From assembly GCF_002015115.1 (NCBI RefSeq), contig NZ_MUYA01000003.1, positions 1 to 64,000 of the forward strand: DNA of 64,000 bases, given 5' to 3'. Each line of letters starts with the position of its first letter. Within the stretch, counting starts at the first letter, position 1. A program made the translations under genes and the position numbers. Source of the stretch: Haemophilus paracuniculus. GTDB taxonomy: Bacteria; Pseudomonadota; Gammaproteobacteria; Enterobacterales; Pasteurellaceae. Below, piece by piece: positions 7,997-18,442 of this stretch. Below the pieces are notes generated by a model. The model saw nothing but the letters and a program-made list of their open reading frames with translations. It did no database searches and was not told the origin of the DNA.

Positions 7997-9499
7997 GTGA
8001 AACGTTTAACAAAAAGCCTAGCAATGGCAACGATTGCGATGTTGGGGTGTATGCAATCTGTATGGGCAGAAGAAAAACCTGCACCAGCAACCGATGACAC
8101 TCAAAAAGTCGAAACGGCAACAGACAAAGCGGTAAAACGCGAAGCAAATCCAATTAAAGTGGAATCGGTAAACGAGAAATTTGCCAAAGAATTTCCGTTG
8201 CAATATAACACTTGGAAAGCCACTTCCGAATCCACCGACCGTAGCAGTGCCTTAGAACAAGATCCACGCTATGTGGTGCTTTGGGGCGGTTATGCGTTCT
8301 CAAAAGAGTATAACAAACCGCGTGGACACTACTACGCCGTAACCGATGTGCGTGAAATTTTGCGTACGGGTGCACCAAAAAATGAGAACGATGGCCCAAT
8401 GCCAATGGCGTGCTGGACGTGTAAAAGCCCTGATGTGGCTCGTATGATTTCTGAAAAAGGCGAAGACGGCTATTTCGGTGCGAAATGGGCGAAATATGGC
8501 TCTGAAATCGTTAATCCTATCGGTTGTGCCGACTGCCACGATACAGGTTCGCAAGAATTTAAAGAGGGTAAACCTGCGTTACGCATTGCTCGTCCTCACG
8601 TTTTGCGAGCGTTAAATACCGTTGGCTGGAAGTTTGAAGACTTAGATAAATTCGGCAAACGTGCCGCTGTGTGTGCAAACTGCCACGTGGAATACTATTT
8701 CGCAGGCAAAACCAAAGAAGTTACCTTCCCGTGGGATAAAGGCGTTGATGTGGATAGCATTGAGCAATACTACGATGAAATCAACTTCTCTGACTGGACA
8801 CATTCCCTTTCAAAAGCACCAATGTTGAAAGCACAACACCCAGACTTTGAAATTTGGTCAATGGGTACGCACGGTAAAAACGGCGTAACTTGTGTGGACT
8901 GCCATATGCCGAAAGTAAAAGACAAAGACGGCAAAATCTTTACCGATCACAAAATCGGCAATCCGTTTGATGCCTTTGACAGCACTTGTAAAACTTGCCA
9001 CGAACAAAGCAAAGAAACCTTACAAACCCGTGTTCAAGATCATAAGAAAAAAATCAAAGATGCGATCATTCGTCTAGAAGATCAATTAGTGAAAGCTCAC
9101 TTTGAAGCGAAAGCAGCTTGGGACGCTGGTGCAACCGAAGACGAAATGAAAGAGATCTTGCAAGCGATCCGCCACGCACAATGGCGTTGGGACTTCGCCG
9201 CCGCAGGACACGGTAGCTATATGCACGCCCCAGATGAAACCTTACGCATTATCGCCACAGGTATCGACCGTGCCGCAGACGCTCGTGCGAAATTGGGTGT
9301 GGTCTTAACCAAACGTGGTGTCGCAACCCCTGTTCAAATTCCAGATATTTCAACCCGTGAAAAGGCACAAAAAGTAATGGGTATTGATATGGAAAAAGAA
9401 AACCGTGAGAAAGCGGAATTCTTACGCACAGTCGTACCACAATGGGAAGCCGAAGCGAAGAAAAAAGGCTTAATCGCTGATCCAGCCGATGCGAAATAA
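7997..9499 (+). CDS. nrfA: Periplasmic pentahaem nitrite reductase NrfA (cytochrome c552)
   Basis: A 500-residue enzyme reducing nitrite to ammonia with six electrons. A Sec signal peptide ends near residue 24 (SVWA). The catalytic haem is bound by CWTCK at 139-143, the lysine-ligated site diagnostic of NrfA. Four further CXXCH sites follow: CADCH 177, CANCH 226, CVDCH 299 and CKTCH 331. It heads nrfABCD; electrons come from the quinol pool through NrfD, NrfC and NrfB. An FNR-like box lies upstream. The CXXCK site normally needs a dedicated lyase in E. coli (NrfEFG), whereas here only the adjacent ccm genes are seen. Confidence 0.98.
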   Translation: MKRLTKSLAMATIAMLGCMQSVWAEEKPAPATDDTQKVETATDKAVKREANPIKVESVNEKFAKEFPLQYNTWKATSESTDRSSALEQDPRYVVLWGGYAFSKEYNKPRGHYYAVTDVREILRTGAPKNENDGPMPMACWTCKSPDVARMISEKGEDGYFGAKWAKYGSEIVNPIGCADCHDTGSQEFKEGKPALRIARPHVLRALNTVGWKFEDLDKFGKRAAVCANCHVEYYFAGKTKEVTFPWDKGVDVDSIEQYYDEINFSDWTHSLSKAPMLKAQHPDFEIWSMGTHGKNGVTCVDCHMPKVKDKDGKIFTDHKIGNPFDAFDSTCKTCHEQSKETLQTRVQDHKKKIKDAIIRLEDQLVKAHFEAKAAWDAGATEDEMKEILQAIRHAQWRWDFAAAGHGSYMHAPDETLRIIATGIDRAADARAKLGVVLTKRGVATPVQIPDISTREKAQKVMGIDMEKENREKAEFLRTVVPQWEAEAKKKGLIADPADAK

Positions 9500-9518
9500 T
9501 CGCTAAGTTGAGGTTCAA

Positions 9519-10148
9519 ATGAAAAATTTTCTCGCAAAAATCGCTAAACAAGCGGTCGTTTTAGGCAGTTTTTTCGCAATGTCCGTTGCGGTGGCAGAAA
9601 TGCCATCGCAGCCAAAACCGATGTGGACAGATCCCCTTGCGAATGTGGACGGCAAAACCATTGCCGAAGATGCTCGCCGTGATCCGAATACCTATTGTGT
9701 GAACTGCCACGTTTCCAATATGGAAAATTTCCAACACGCAGGTAAGCACTTCCAAAAGGATACGGTTAGCCCTAACAATAGTAAACCGCTTAACTGTGTC
9801 AGTTGCCACGGCAATATTTCCGAAGATCACCGTAAGGGTGTGAAAGATGTAATGCGTTTTAGCTCACTCGAAAATAAAGCGAAAAATCCATTACTCGAAC
9901 GTAGTGTTGCAGAACAAAATCAAGTCTGCTTTGCGTGCCACAATCCAACCAAATTGCGTGAAACCTTCTGGGCTCACGATACGCACGCAGCAAAAATCAC
10001 TTGTACCAACTGCCACAAAGTTCACCCAGACAAAGAACCGATGAAAGGGATTGGGCAAAAACAACGCGTGAAACTCTGCGTTGATTGCCACACCAACATT
10101 CATCAACAAAAAAGCCAACAAGCTGAACCTGCTAAGGAAGAAAAATAA
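9519..10148 (+). CDS. nrfB: Pentahaem electron carrier NrfB
   Basis: A 209-residue periplasmic cytochrome with a signal peptide (cleavage near VAVAE, residue 26) and five CXXCH motifs: CVNCH (60), CVSCH, CFACH, CTNCH and CVDCH. NrfB carries electrons from the NrfCD quinol dehydrogenase to NrfA. It starts 19 bases after nrfA and its stop overlaps the nrfC start by one base. The C-terminal tail is charged and glutamine-rich, with no further haem site. Confidence 0.96.
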   Translation: MKNFLAKIAKQAVVLGSFFAMSVAVAEMPSQPKPMWTDPLANVDGKTIAEDARRDPNTYCVNCHVSNMENFQHAGKHFQKDTVSPNNSKPLNCVSCHGNISEDHRKGVKDVMRFSSLENKAKNPLLERSVAEQNQVCFACHNPTKLRETFWAHDTHAAKITCTNCHKVHPDKEPMKGIGQKQRVKLCVDCHTNIHQQKSQQAEPAKEEK

Positions 10149-10828
10149 TGAGTTGCTCTCGCCGTGATTTCGTCTCGGGTGCAGGTGCAATCGCTATCGT
10201 GGCAACCACAGGGGTTGCCACGGGATCAATCGCCTTAGCCGCAGACGAAAAAAAACCTATTCGCTATGCGATGTTGCACGATGAGCAGTCTTGTATCGGC
10301 TGTACCGCTTGTATGGACGCTTGTCGTGAAACCAACAAAGTGCCAGAGGGTGTTTCTCGCTTAGAAATTATCCGCAGCGAGCCTTATGGCGAATTTCCAA
10401 ACGTCAAATACGAATTTTACCGTCAATCCTGCCAACATTGTTCGAACGCCCCTTGTGTGAGCGTTTGCCCAACGGGGGCGTCTTACATTGATAAATCAAC
10501 GGGGATCGTTGATGTAAATCCCGATCTCTGCGTTGGCTGTCAATACTGTATTGCCGTTTGTCCGTATCGTGTCCGCTTTATCCACCCAGAGAAAAAATCG
10601 GCGGATAAATGTAACTTCTGTCGTGATACCAACTTGGCACAAGGAAAACAACCCGCTTGCGTTGAGGCTTGCCCAACCAAAGCATTAACTTTTGGCGATA
10701 TGAACGATCCAAACAGCGAAATCGCTCGCCTCGTCAAAGAAAAACCCGTTTACCGCACCAAAGTGGAACTCGGCACCGAACCGAATTTATATCACGTCCC
10801 ATTTGAACACGGAGAGCCAAGACGATGA
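10148..10828 (+). CDS. nrfC: Periplasmic 4x[4Fe-4S] ferredoxin NrfC
   Basis: A 226-residue iron-sulfur protein. The N-terminus has a Tat-type signal (SCSRRDFVSGAGAIAI), implying export in folded form with clusters in place. Cysteine groups CIGCTACMDAC, CQHCSNAPCVSVCP, CVGCQYCIAVCP and CNFC...CVEACP supply ligands for four [4Fe-4S] clusters. It takes electrons from the membrane subunit NrfD and passes them to NrfB. Start overlaps nrfB by one base; its end overlaps nrfD by four bases. Confidence 0.96.
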   Translation: MSCSRRDFVSGAGAIAIVATTGVATGSIALAADEKKPIRYAMLHDEQSCIGCTACMDACRETNKVPEGVSRLEIIRSEPYGEFPNVKYEFYRQSCQHCSNAPCVSVCPTGASYIDKSTGIVDVNPDLCVGCQYCIAVCPYRVRFIHPEKKSADKCNFCRDTNLAQGKQPACVEACPTKALTFGDMNDPNSEIARLVKEKPVYRTKVELGTEPNLYHVPFEHGEPRR

Positions 10829-11787
10829 ACGACTATGTTCCTTTTCAAACGCCCAATCTCGTGTGGGATTACACCATTGCGATCTACCTCTTTTTATTAG
10901 GGATCGCTTCTGGCACAACCATTTTAGCGGTGCTTTACAAGCGTAGCCGTAAACTCGAAAAGCCAAGTGAAAATTGGCTGATTCGCTCAACAGCGGTGCT
11001 TGCCCCTGGGTCAGTAACCCTTGGTTTATTGATTTTGATCTTCCACCTCACTAAACCTTGGACATTCTGGTACTTAATGTTTAACTACCAGTTCAATTCC
11101 ATTATGTCGATGGGCGTAATGATGTTCCAAGTTTATATGGCGGTGATCTTCCTTTGGCTGGCGATTATTTTCAAAGATCTGATCGCTTGTTTAATCAACC
11201 GCTTCGTGCCAAAACTCGGTTTTGTGGTGAAATGGCTCGGCATCGCAGAAAAATTCATCAACCCAATTGAATTATTCTTGCTCTTCCTCGCCGTGGTGCT
11301 GGGGGCTTACACAGGTTTCCTACTTTCAGCACTCGTCAGTTACCCAATGCTGAACAACCCTGTTTTACCAATCCTCTTTTTGGTTTCAGGGGCTTCATCA
11401 GGCGTCGCCGCACTGTTGATCGCGATTTTAACCGTAGGCAAACTATCCACCCATTCCGATGAAGTGCATTTCCTGCACAAAATCGAAACCCCAACCGTGT
11501 TGGTGGAAATGGTGGTGCTATTCTGCTTCTTCGTGGGCTTATACTACGGTGGCGGTGCGAAAACCCTCTCTGCGGTAAACGCCCTCACAGGATTCTGGGG
11601 AACGATTTTCTGGGTGTGCATAGTCGGTATCGGCTTAATTTTCCCATTCCTCACCAACCAACTTGCCAACGACAAGCTCAAACACAGCAAAGGCTTTATC
11701 ATCGCCCTCGCCAGCTGCGGCTTATTCGGCATCCTCTGCTTGCGTCTGTTTATCCTCTACGCAGGGCAGATGACGATAGCGGGATAA
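10825..11787 (+). CDS. nrfD: Membrane quinol dehydrogenase subunit NrfD
   Basis: A 320-residue protein of the NrfD/PsrC family with about eight transmembrane helices (for example AIYLFLLGIASGTTILAVL and VLVEMVVLFCFFVGLYYGG). It oxidises menaquinol or ubiquinol at the membrane and reduces NrfC. It overlaps nrfC by four bases (ATGA) and ends the operon, with a strong hairpin terminator just downstream. Confidence 0.96.
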   Translation: MNDYVPFQTPNLVWDYTIAIYLFLLGIASGTTILAVLYKRSRKLEKPSENWLIRSTAVLAPGSVTLGLLILIFHLTKPWTFWYLMFNYQFNSIMSMGVMMFQVYMAVIFLWLAIIFKDLIACLINRFVPKLGFVVKWLGIAEKFINPIELFLLFLAVVLGAYTGFLLSALVSYPMLNNPVLPILFLVSGASSGVAALLIAILTVGKLSTHSDEVHFLHKIETPTVLVEMVVLFCFFVGLYYGGGAKTLSAVNALTGFWGTIFWVCIVGIGLIFPFLTNQLANDKLKHSKGFIIALASCGLFGILCLRLFILYAGQMTIAG

Positions 11788-11805
11788 ATACGAATGATCG
11801 AAATA

Positions 11806-11831
11806 AAGGGACGCAATGCGTCCCTTGTTTT
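11806..11831 (+). terminator. Terminator of nrfABCD
   Basis: The 9-bp perfect stem AAGGGACGC / GCGTCCCTT with a 3-base loop is followed by GTTTTT. Confidence 0.85.
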
Positions 11832-11878
11832 TATCCATTGCAAGGGGGAGGATTTTTAAAAATTTTCCCCATCCCCCC

Positions 11879-11908
11879 TTGAAAGCCCAAAATTTGGCTT
11901 TATATAGT
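11879..11908 (+). promoter_or_regulatory. Probable groESL promoter
   Basis: CTTGAAA matches the -35 of heat-shock sigma factor RpoH (and sigma-70 TTGAAA at 11879). TATATAGT lies 16-18 bases downstream. The usual RpoH -10 (CCCCAT) is not evident, so a sigma-70 reading is equally possible. No CIRCE repeat is present. Confidence 0.45.
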
Positions 11909-11956
11909 GGCTCGTTGTGCGGTTTGGCACAAAGTTTTTACTAAGAGGAACAAACA

Positions 11957-12247
11957 ATGAGTATTCGTCCATTACACGATAAAGTAATTTTAAAACGTGA
12001 AGAAGTTGAAACGAAATCCGCTGGTGGGATCGTTTTAACGGGGTCGGCAGCGACTAAATCTACCCGAGGTAAAGTGATTGCGGTGGGCAATGGTCGTTTG
12101 TTGGAAAATGGTGCAATCCAACCGCTTGCGGTGAAAGTGGGCGATGTGGTGATTTTCAATGAAGGTTATGGCGTGAAAACAGAGAAAATTGACGGCGAAG
12201 AGGTGTTAATTCTTTCTGAAAACGATATTTTGGCGATTGTAGAATAA
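11957..12247 (+). CDS. groES: Co-chaperonin GroES
   Basis: A 96-residue 10-kDa chaperonin that caps the GroEL cavity. The N-terminus ([27 protein letters not shown]) carries the mobile loop [21 protein letters not shown] that contacts GroEL, and the family motif [13 protein letters not shown] follows. Length is normal. A strong ribosome-binding site (AAGAGGAA) precedes the ATG. It lies 17 bases upstream of groEL and forms the standard two-gene operon. Confidence 0.98.
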   Translation: MSIRPLHDKVILKREEVETKSAGGIVLTGSAATKSTRGKVIAVGNGRLLENGAIQPLAVKVGDVVIFNEGYGVKTEKIDGEEVLILSENDILAIVE

Positions 12248-12252
12248 TTTGA

Positions 12253-13908
<1,656 letters not shown>

Positions 13909-13930
13909 TCGCTCTTTCCCCAAAAATAGA

Positions 13931-13966
13931 AAACGCTACTGAGAAATCAGTGGCGTTTTTGTTTTT
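13931..13966 (+). terminator. Terminator of groESL
   Basis: AACGCTACTGA and TCAGTGGCGTT form a long stem (one G-T type mismatch) followed by TTTTTGTTTTT. Confidence 0.85.
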
Positions 13967-14020
13967 GCAAGGGGTAGGATTTTTTTTAATTTTACCCTTT
14001 ACATAAAGAAAGATTGCCTT

Positions 14021-14039
14021 TGTTTTACGTTTGTTTTAC
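14021..14039 (+). promoter_or_regulatory. Tandem TGTTTTAC repeats upstream of the toxin-antitoxin pair
   Basis: TGTTTTAC occurs at 14021 and again at 14032, spaced by 11 bases (about one helical turn), 27 bases before the antitoxin ATG. Such a pair could be the binding site for autoregulation by the antitoxin or the toxin-antitoxin complex. This is inference. Confidence 0.35.
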
Positions 14040-14065
14040 ATTACACAAAAAATAGTGAGGTAAAT

Positions 14066-14314
14066 ATGGCAAATTTAAATATCCGTGTTGATGATGCAAT
14101 CAAGCAACAAGCCTTTTTGGCGTTTGATAAATTAGGCGTTACCCCATCTGATGCCATTCGTACTTTTTTGGCGTATGTGGCGGACACGGGCAAAATGCCG
14201 ATGAAGCAGATTATTGTGTCTGATGAAGATGCGGATCTTTATGCTTTGGTCAAAAAGCGGTTAGCCGAGACGGATAAAATCAAAGAAACGACCTTAGACG
14301 AGCTTTTTTCATAG
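14066..14314 (+). CDS. RelB/DinJ-family antitoxin
   Basis: An 82-residue antitoxin. The N-terminus (ANLNIRVDDAIKQQAFLAFDKLGVTPSDAIRTFLAYVADTGKMP) is a ribbon-helix-helix DNA-binding domain of the RelB/DinJ type. The acidic C-terminal part (SDEDADLYALVKKRLAETDKIKETTLDELFS) would wrap the toxin. It starts with a good GTGAGG ribosome-binding site and lies nine bases before the toxin gene. These proteins usually repress their own operon. Placement right after groESL, behind a terminator, suggests an independently acquired module. Confidence 0.85.
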   Translation: MANLNIRVDDAIKQQAFLAFDKLGVTPSDAIRTFLAYVADTGKMPMKQIIVSDEDADLYALVKKRLAETDKIKETTLDELFS

Positions 14315-14323
14315 GGCATTACA

Positions 14324-14611
14324 ATGGCTTATTCAATCAAAGTTCACGAGGATTTTGTGGTTGAATTAGCTAAACTTGACCCAGCGGTTAAACAGCAATT
14401 ACGCAAGAAATTAGATAAAGTGGTTGAAAATCCACACATTCCTAAAAATCGGTTGGGTGGTGAATTGCATCAATGCTATAAAATTAAGCTGAAAAAAGCA
14501 GGTGTTCGGTTAATTTATCAAGTGAATGATGATGAAATTTATATTTTGCTTTTGACCGTAGGTCGCCGAGCCGATAACGAAGTTTACGATACAGCTTTAA
14601 CCCGAATTTAG
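14324..14611 (+). CDS. RelE/YafQ-family mRNA interferase toxin
   Basis: A 95-residue small basic protein of the RelE superfamily. Visible features are the helical N-terminal half (VHEDFVVELAKLDPAVKQQLRKKLDKVVENP), the segment NRLGGELHQCYKIKLKKAGVRLIYQV with the basic residues used for RNA binding, and the end TVGRRADNEVYDTALTRI. Toxins of this fold cleave mRNA in the ribosomal A site. It is paired with the upstream RelB-type antitoxin. Both frames are intact, so the module is probably functional. Confidence 0.85.
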   Translation: MAYSIKVHEDFVVELAKLDPAVKQQLRKKLDKVVENPHIPKNRLGGELHQCYKIKLKKAGVRLIYQVNDDEIYILLLTVGRRADNEVYDTALTRI

Positions 14612-14634
14612 TGATGGTTAATCTCGGTTTAAAT

Positions 14635-14818
14635 AAGGGGTAGGATTGTTGTACAGCAAAGATCAAATATAAAATTTCCTCACATTTTAAATTTTTGTTC
14701 GAAAAACATTTCCCCGTCATTTTGCGTTGAGCAGATTCGTTAATTTCAAATGGAAAGCAAGGACGCCAGCGTGGCGTCCCTACGTAGGGTCGCGATGCTC
14801 GCGACCCAGACCGCAGAA
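14635..14818. repeat. Composite ~180-bp intergenic repeat, copy B
   Basis: It starts AAGGGGTAGGATT, has the core CGTCATTTTGCGTTGAGC followed by TTCGTTAATTTCAA (from 14715) and ends GACCGCAGAA, like copy A at 5282-5461. The interior differs: it carries the hairpins GGACGCC / GGCGTCC (14761-14779) and GGGTCGCGA / TCGCGACCC (14787-14807). Confidence 0.65.
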
Positions 14819-14831
14819 TTTTCCCAAAATC

Positions 14832-15584
14832 CTACCGCTTGTTTGCTTTGACGAACAACAACGGTGGGCGGTGTTGTAGGTCTTTAAATTCGGCGTGCCA
14901 TTCGGGTTGGGTGGCGAGCATTGGTTCTTCGATTTGTTGGATTTCAAAACCTGCTTGGATCAGTTGATTGAGAATGGTGGCGGTGGTGCGGTGATAGGTT
15001 TTGAATGGCTGTTGAAACCAACTGCGATCCCGTTCGCCTTCGTCTCGATAATAGTTTAAACGGTAGGCAACTTGTTGTTTTTGCTCATCTTTTTCCCAGC
15101 GGTTGCCCTGCCGATAGCAGGTTACAATCGGGTGTTCTTACGAGAAAATCAGCGTGCCACAAGCGGTCAGTTTGGCGGAAATTTTGGCGACTAGATCGGC
15201 AAAATCCGCCACATAATGAAAGGCGAATGAACTGGTAATCAGGTCAAAATCTTGTTCGGGAATTTGGTCTAGCTGTTCCATTGGCAAGCAATGTAGGCGG
15301 AAATGTTCCGCCGTGTAGCCCTGTGCGATGAGGTTGCTTTCCGCCTGTTTTAACATCAAAGCAGATAGATCCAACCCCACCACTTTTTTCGCCCCGCAAG
15401 CCAAATAATGCTGCAAATGCACCCCCGTGCCACAACCGAGATCCAACACTTTTTTGCCGTTGAGGTCGGGCAGCAGTGAGAACATTGTCGGTTTTTCCAC
15501 CACTTCATTCAGGCTGATCGGGTTTTGGCGAAGTTGCTGGTAGCGTTCAAAGAAAATGGGGGTGTCGTAAATGCTTGTTTTCAT
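14832..15584 (-). pseudogene. Class I SAM-dependent methyltransferase interrupted by one in-frame stop
   Basis: The 5' part reads 148 residues (MKTSIYDTPIFFERYQQL...) with the SAM motif DLGCGTG at 48-54 and LDLSALML, and stops at a TAA (15138-15140). The same frame continues beyond that stop for another 101 codons (EHPIVTCYRQGNRWEKD... PPLLFVKANKR) to a TAG at 14832. Related enzymes read through this point (typically ...FSVEHPI...), and 250 residues is the normal size. So a full-length gene appears broken by a single nonsense codon in place of a valine. It overlaps the upstream DUF808 gene by one base. The final stop lies inside an uptake signal (ACAAGCGGTAGGATTTT read on the minus strand). 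Substrate unknown. Confidence 0.8.
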
Positions 15585-16447
15585 TAGGCTTTTTTACTGA
15601 ATACTTTGATTAACGGTAATACCACGGCACATACAATCGCCCCGATAATCACGCCTAGCACGAGGTCGGCAAGCGGTGCGATAGCAGGGTTTAAATTCAG
15701 GTTGGCGATAAAGTGATGAATTTGTGGCACATAGTGCGAGAAAATACCGCCGCCCACGAGGAACATTGCAATGGTGCCGACCACCGAGAGGGTTTTCATT
15801 ACCCACGGCATAATGCGTAAAATGCCGTTGCCGACCGCTTGTGCGAGGCGGCTTTTTTTGTTGAGTAGCCATAAACCGATGTCGTCTAATTTGACGATCA
15901 AGCCAACCAGCCCGTAAACAAAAATGGTAATGCCGATCCCAATCGCAGAAAGGGTTAAAATTTTGGTGAGTAAGGCGGATTCTTGCATCACGCCGAGGGC
16001 GATAATCACAATTTCCGCGGAAAGGATAAAATCGGTGCGGATTGCCCCTTTGATTTTATCTTGTTCTGAAAGGGTACTGACTTCCGTTTGACCATTATCC
16101 GCTTTATGTAGCAATTTATGCAGTAACTTTTCCACACCCTCAAAACAGAGATAAGCTCCGCCGATCATTAGCAAGGGGGTAATTGCCATTGGCAGATAAA
16201 CCGAGAGCAACAGAGCGAGAGGAATCAAAATCAATTTGTTGATAAAAGAGCCTTTTGCCACCGCCCAAACGATAGGTAGTTCTCGCTCGGGTTTGATCTC
16301 TTTGCCACTCACTTGGTTGGCGTTGAGGGCGAGATCATCGCCGATTACGCCTGCGGTTTTCTTGGCGGCGGCTTTGGTCATTATTGCCACATCGTCTAGC
16401 ACGGTGGCGATGTCATCAAGTAGGGTAAAAAGTGAAGCGAATGCCAT
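15584..16447 (-). CDS. DUF808 (YedI-like) inner-membrane protein
   Basis: A 287-residue protein of the DUF808/YedI family, function unknown. The N-terminal soluble part is typical (ASLFTLLDDIATVLDDVAIMTKAAAKKTAGVIGDDLALNANQV) and is followed by several hydrophobic segments, near residues 75-95, 140-175, 205-225 and 255-275. Length agrees with family members. It shares a one-base stop/start overlap with the downstream methyltransferase pseudogene, so the two were probably co-transcribed. An rpsO terminator separates it from rpsO. Confidence 0.85.
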   Translation of the reverse strand: MAFASLFTLLDDIATVLDDVAIMTKAAAKKTAGVIGDDLALNANQVSGKEIKPERELPIVWAVAKGSFINKLILIPLALLLSVYLPMAITPLLMIGGAYLCFEGVEKLLHKLLHKADNGQTEVSTLSEQDKIKGAIRTDFILSAEIVIIALGVMQESALLTKILTLSAIGIGITIFVYGLVGLIVKLDDIGLWLLNKKSRLAQAVGNGILRIMPWVMKTLSVVGTIAMFLVGGGIFSHYVPQIHHFIANLNLNPAIAPLADLVLGVIIGAIVCAVVLPLIKVFSKKA

Positions 16448-16470
16448 TTTGCTTTCCTAAAATAAAGGGT

Positions 16471-16500
16471 AGAAATAAAAAACCGAGCCTAAGCTCGGTT
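16471..16500 (-). terminator. Terminator of rpsO
   Basis: AACCGAGC / GCTCGGTT with a 4-base loop; on the minus strand it is followed by TTTTTTATTT. It lies just beyond the rpsO stop at 16517. Confidence 0.85.
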
Positions 16501-16516
16501 GTTTTTTGTTCGGAAA

Positions 16517-16786
16517 TTAGCGACGTAAACCTAAACGTGCGATAGTTTCTGAGTATTTAGCAAGATCAGTACGTTTGAGGTAGTCTAATAATTTACGACG
16601 GCGTGAAACCATACGTAATAAACCACGACGACCGTGGTGATCTTTTTTGTGCTCAGCAAAGTGTGCTTGTAAGTGGTTGATTTGAGCGGTTAAAAGTGCG
16701 ATTTGCACTTCTGATGAACCCGTATCTTTTGCATCACGACCAAATTCAGCCACGATTTTTGCTTTTGCTTCTACGCTTAGAGACAT
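16517..16786 (-). CDS. rpsO: 30S ribosomal protein S15
   Basis: An 89-residue protein that binds 16S rRNA early in 30S assembly. The whole sequence is canonical, including [49 protein letters not shown]. It is a single-gene unit with its own promoter (16862-16890) and terminator. In E. coli S15 represses its own translation through a leader pseudoknot; the leader of about 70 bases here could be folded to test that, but I cannot assert it. Confidence 0.98.
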   Translation of the reverse strand: MSLSVEAKAKIVAEFGRDAKDTGSSEVQIALLTAQINHLQAHFAEHKKDHHGRRGLLRMVSRRRKLLDYLKRTDLAKYSETIARLGLRR

Positions 16787-16861
16787 TTTATTTACTCCGT
16801 AAAGTGAGGTTAAAAATACATCAATAGCCGATCTCTAATCCAGCTACGACAGGAAGTGTGG

Positions 16862-16890
16862 ATTTTAATGATAATCCGACCGCTTATCAA
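16862..16890 (-). promoter_or_regulatory. rpsO promoter containing an uptake-signal core
   Basis: On the minus strand TTGATA, a 17-base spacer and TAAAAT give a strong sigma-70 promoter. The spacer itself begins AGCGGTCGGATT, so the uptake-signal core AAGCGGTC overlaps the -35/spacer boundary. Confidence 0.75.
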
Positions 16891-16904
16891 GCAATTTCTT
16901 CACG

Positions 16905-18218
16905 TTAGTGGGAAGAATTGCTTGGTTGTAAGTATTCCTCGCGGTTTGGATCAACCTGTTTCGATTTGCGGATCATTGGTTCAACCGTTGAGCCTTGTAC
17001 CAAAATCGAGAACATTACCACCGAATAGGTCATCACAAGGATAATTTCTTTCACATCAATCCCATCGCCGACAAAAGCGGTTTTGGCTGGAATTGAGAGA
17101 GCCATCGCCAACGCCAAGCCACCACGCAAGCCACCCCACGTCATAATTTTGAGGGTGTAAGGGTTGTAGGTGCGAACTTGTTGCATTGCACGGTAAGGCA
17201 TCCAGAGGCTGAAATAGCGAGCCGCTAAACAAACAGGAATTGCCACCACCATTAGGATAATGCCGTAGATGTTGAAATCCACCAACAACAGGGCGAAGCC
17301 GATTAAGAAGAACAGCAACGAGTTGAGGAAGTGGTCGATCATTTCCCAGAAGTGATCGAGGTAACGTTGGCTCTGTTCGGAAAAGCCTGAACGGCGAGTC
17401 CAGTTGCCGATCATAATCCCTGACACCACCATAGCTAATGCCCCCGACACCGCTAATACATTGTTGGCGAACATAAAGCCCGCAGTTGGAATGGTGAGGG
17501 TAAGCAGGATTTCCATACTACCGTCATCAGTGGACGAAATTAAAATATGGGCGATAAATCCGAGGACGAAACCGAATAAAATCCCACCAATTGCCTCGTG
17601 CAAGAACAAGCCCATAATGCCCGTGAAACTGGCTTCTTGACCGCCAAACGCCACCGCAAAGACGGTTACGAAAATCACTAAACCCACGCCGTCATTGAAC
17701 AGCGATTCCCCCTCAACCTGCATTGAAAGGCGTTTTGGGGCGCGTAAGTTTTTGATGATGGCTAACACCGCAATCGGGTCGGTGGGCGAAATTAACGCCC
17801 CGAACACCACGCAGTAAATGAAATCAATCGGCAAACCGATTAAGTTGGCGATCAAATAAATCGCCCCTGCAATCAAGAAAGTGGACGCAAGGGTGGAAAA
17901 CAGGGCGAAAATGGCGATTTCCCATTTTTGATCTTTCAAAATCGGCAATTTTACCCCGAGCGATCCCGCAAAGAGCAAGAAGCCTAAAATCCCGTTTAAC
18001 AAGAAACTTTTGAAGTCGATCTGTTCCATTACGTTGGTGGCAATGGTGTCAATGTTGAATAAGCCGAGTGAACCTAAAATCCAAACGAGAATGGAACAAA
18101 CCATCGCGGAAGCGGTAATTGCAATGGTGGATTGCACTTTATCGCTGATTTTGCTTGTGATAAAACCGAGTAAAATGGCGAGTGCCGAGAGAAAACAGAT
18201 GTATGCGTAAATACCCAT
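16905..18218 (-). CDS. CPA1-family Na+/H+ antiporter
   Basis: A 437-residue membrane protein with about 12 hydrophobic helices. The core motif FGALISPTDPIAVLAIIKN and the following VEGESLFNDGVGLVIF carry the conserved aspartates (SPTDP and FND) of cation/proton antiporters of the NhaP/CPA1 type. It lacks a long cytosolic C-terminal domain, ending soon after a short hydrophilic tail. It would exchange Na+ or K+ for protons at the inner membrane. It is transcribed alone, divergently from ppiD. Confidence 0.88.
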   Translation of the reverse strand: MGIYAYICFLSALAILLGFITSKISDKVQSTIAITASAMVCSILVWILGSLGLFNIDTIATNVMEQIDFKSFLLNGILGFLLFAGSLGVKLPILKDQKWEIAIFALFSTLASTFLIAGAIYLIANLIGLPIDFIYCVVFGALISPTDPIAVLAIIKNLRAPKRLSMQVEGESLFNDGVGLVIFVTVFAVAFGGQEASFTGIMGLFLHEAIGGILFGFVLGFIAHILISSTDDGSMEILLTLTIPTAGFMFANNVLAVSGALAMVVSGIMIGNWTRRSGFSEQSQRYLDHFWEMIDHFLNSLLFFLIGFALLLVDFNIYGIILMVVAIPVCLAARYFSLWMPYRAMQQVRTYNPYTLKIMTWGGLRGGLALAMALSIPAKTAFVGDGIDVKEIILVMTYSVVMFSILVQGSTVEPMIRKSKQVDPNREEYLQPSNSSH

Positions 18219-18379
18219 AGGTAATCCTTTCAGAAATCAAAAAATTGTGCCGCATTGGGTGGCGGAACAAGGCGGAAATTAAAACAAATTTTTCCCCAAA
18301 ATGAAAGCGGAAATCCCTGATTTTTGGTGGGCAAGCGGTAAGATTTTGGCGAATTTTCACAAAATGCCGATTATCACTT

Positions 18380-18407
18380 TTGATAACGCACAACTTTCCT
18401 TTATAAT
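18380..18407 (+). promoter_or_regulatory. ppiD promoter
   Basis: TTGATA, a 16-base spacer and a perfect TATAAT, 36 bases before the ppiD ATG. Confidence 0.65.
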
Positions 18408-18442
18408 TGCCGACAATTTTTGTCTAAATTTAGGAATAAACA

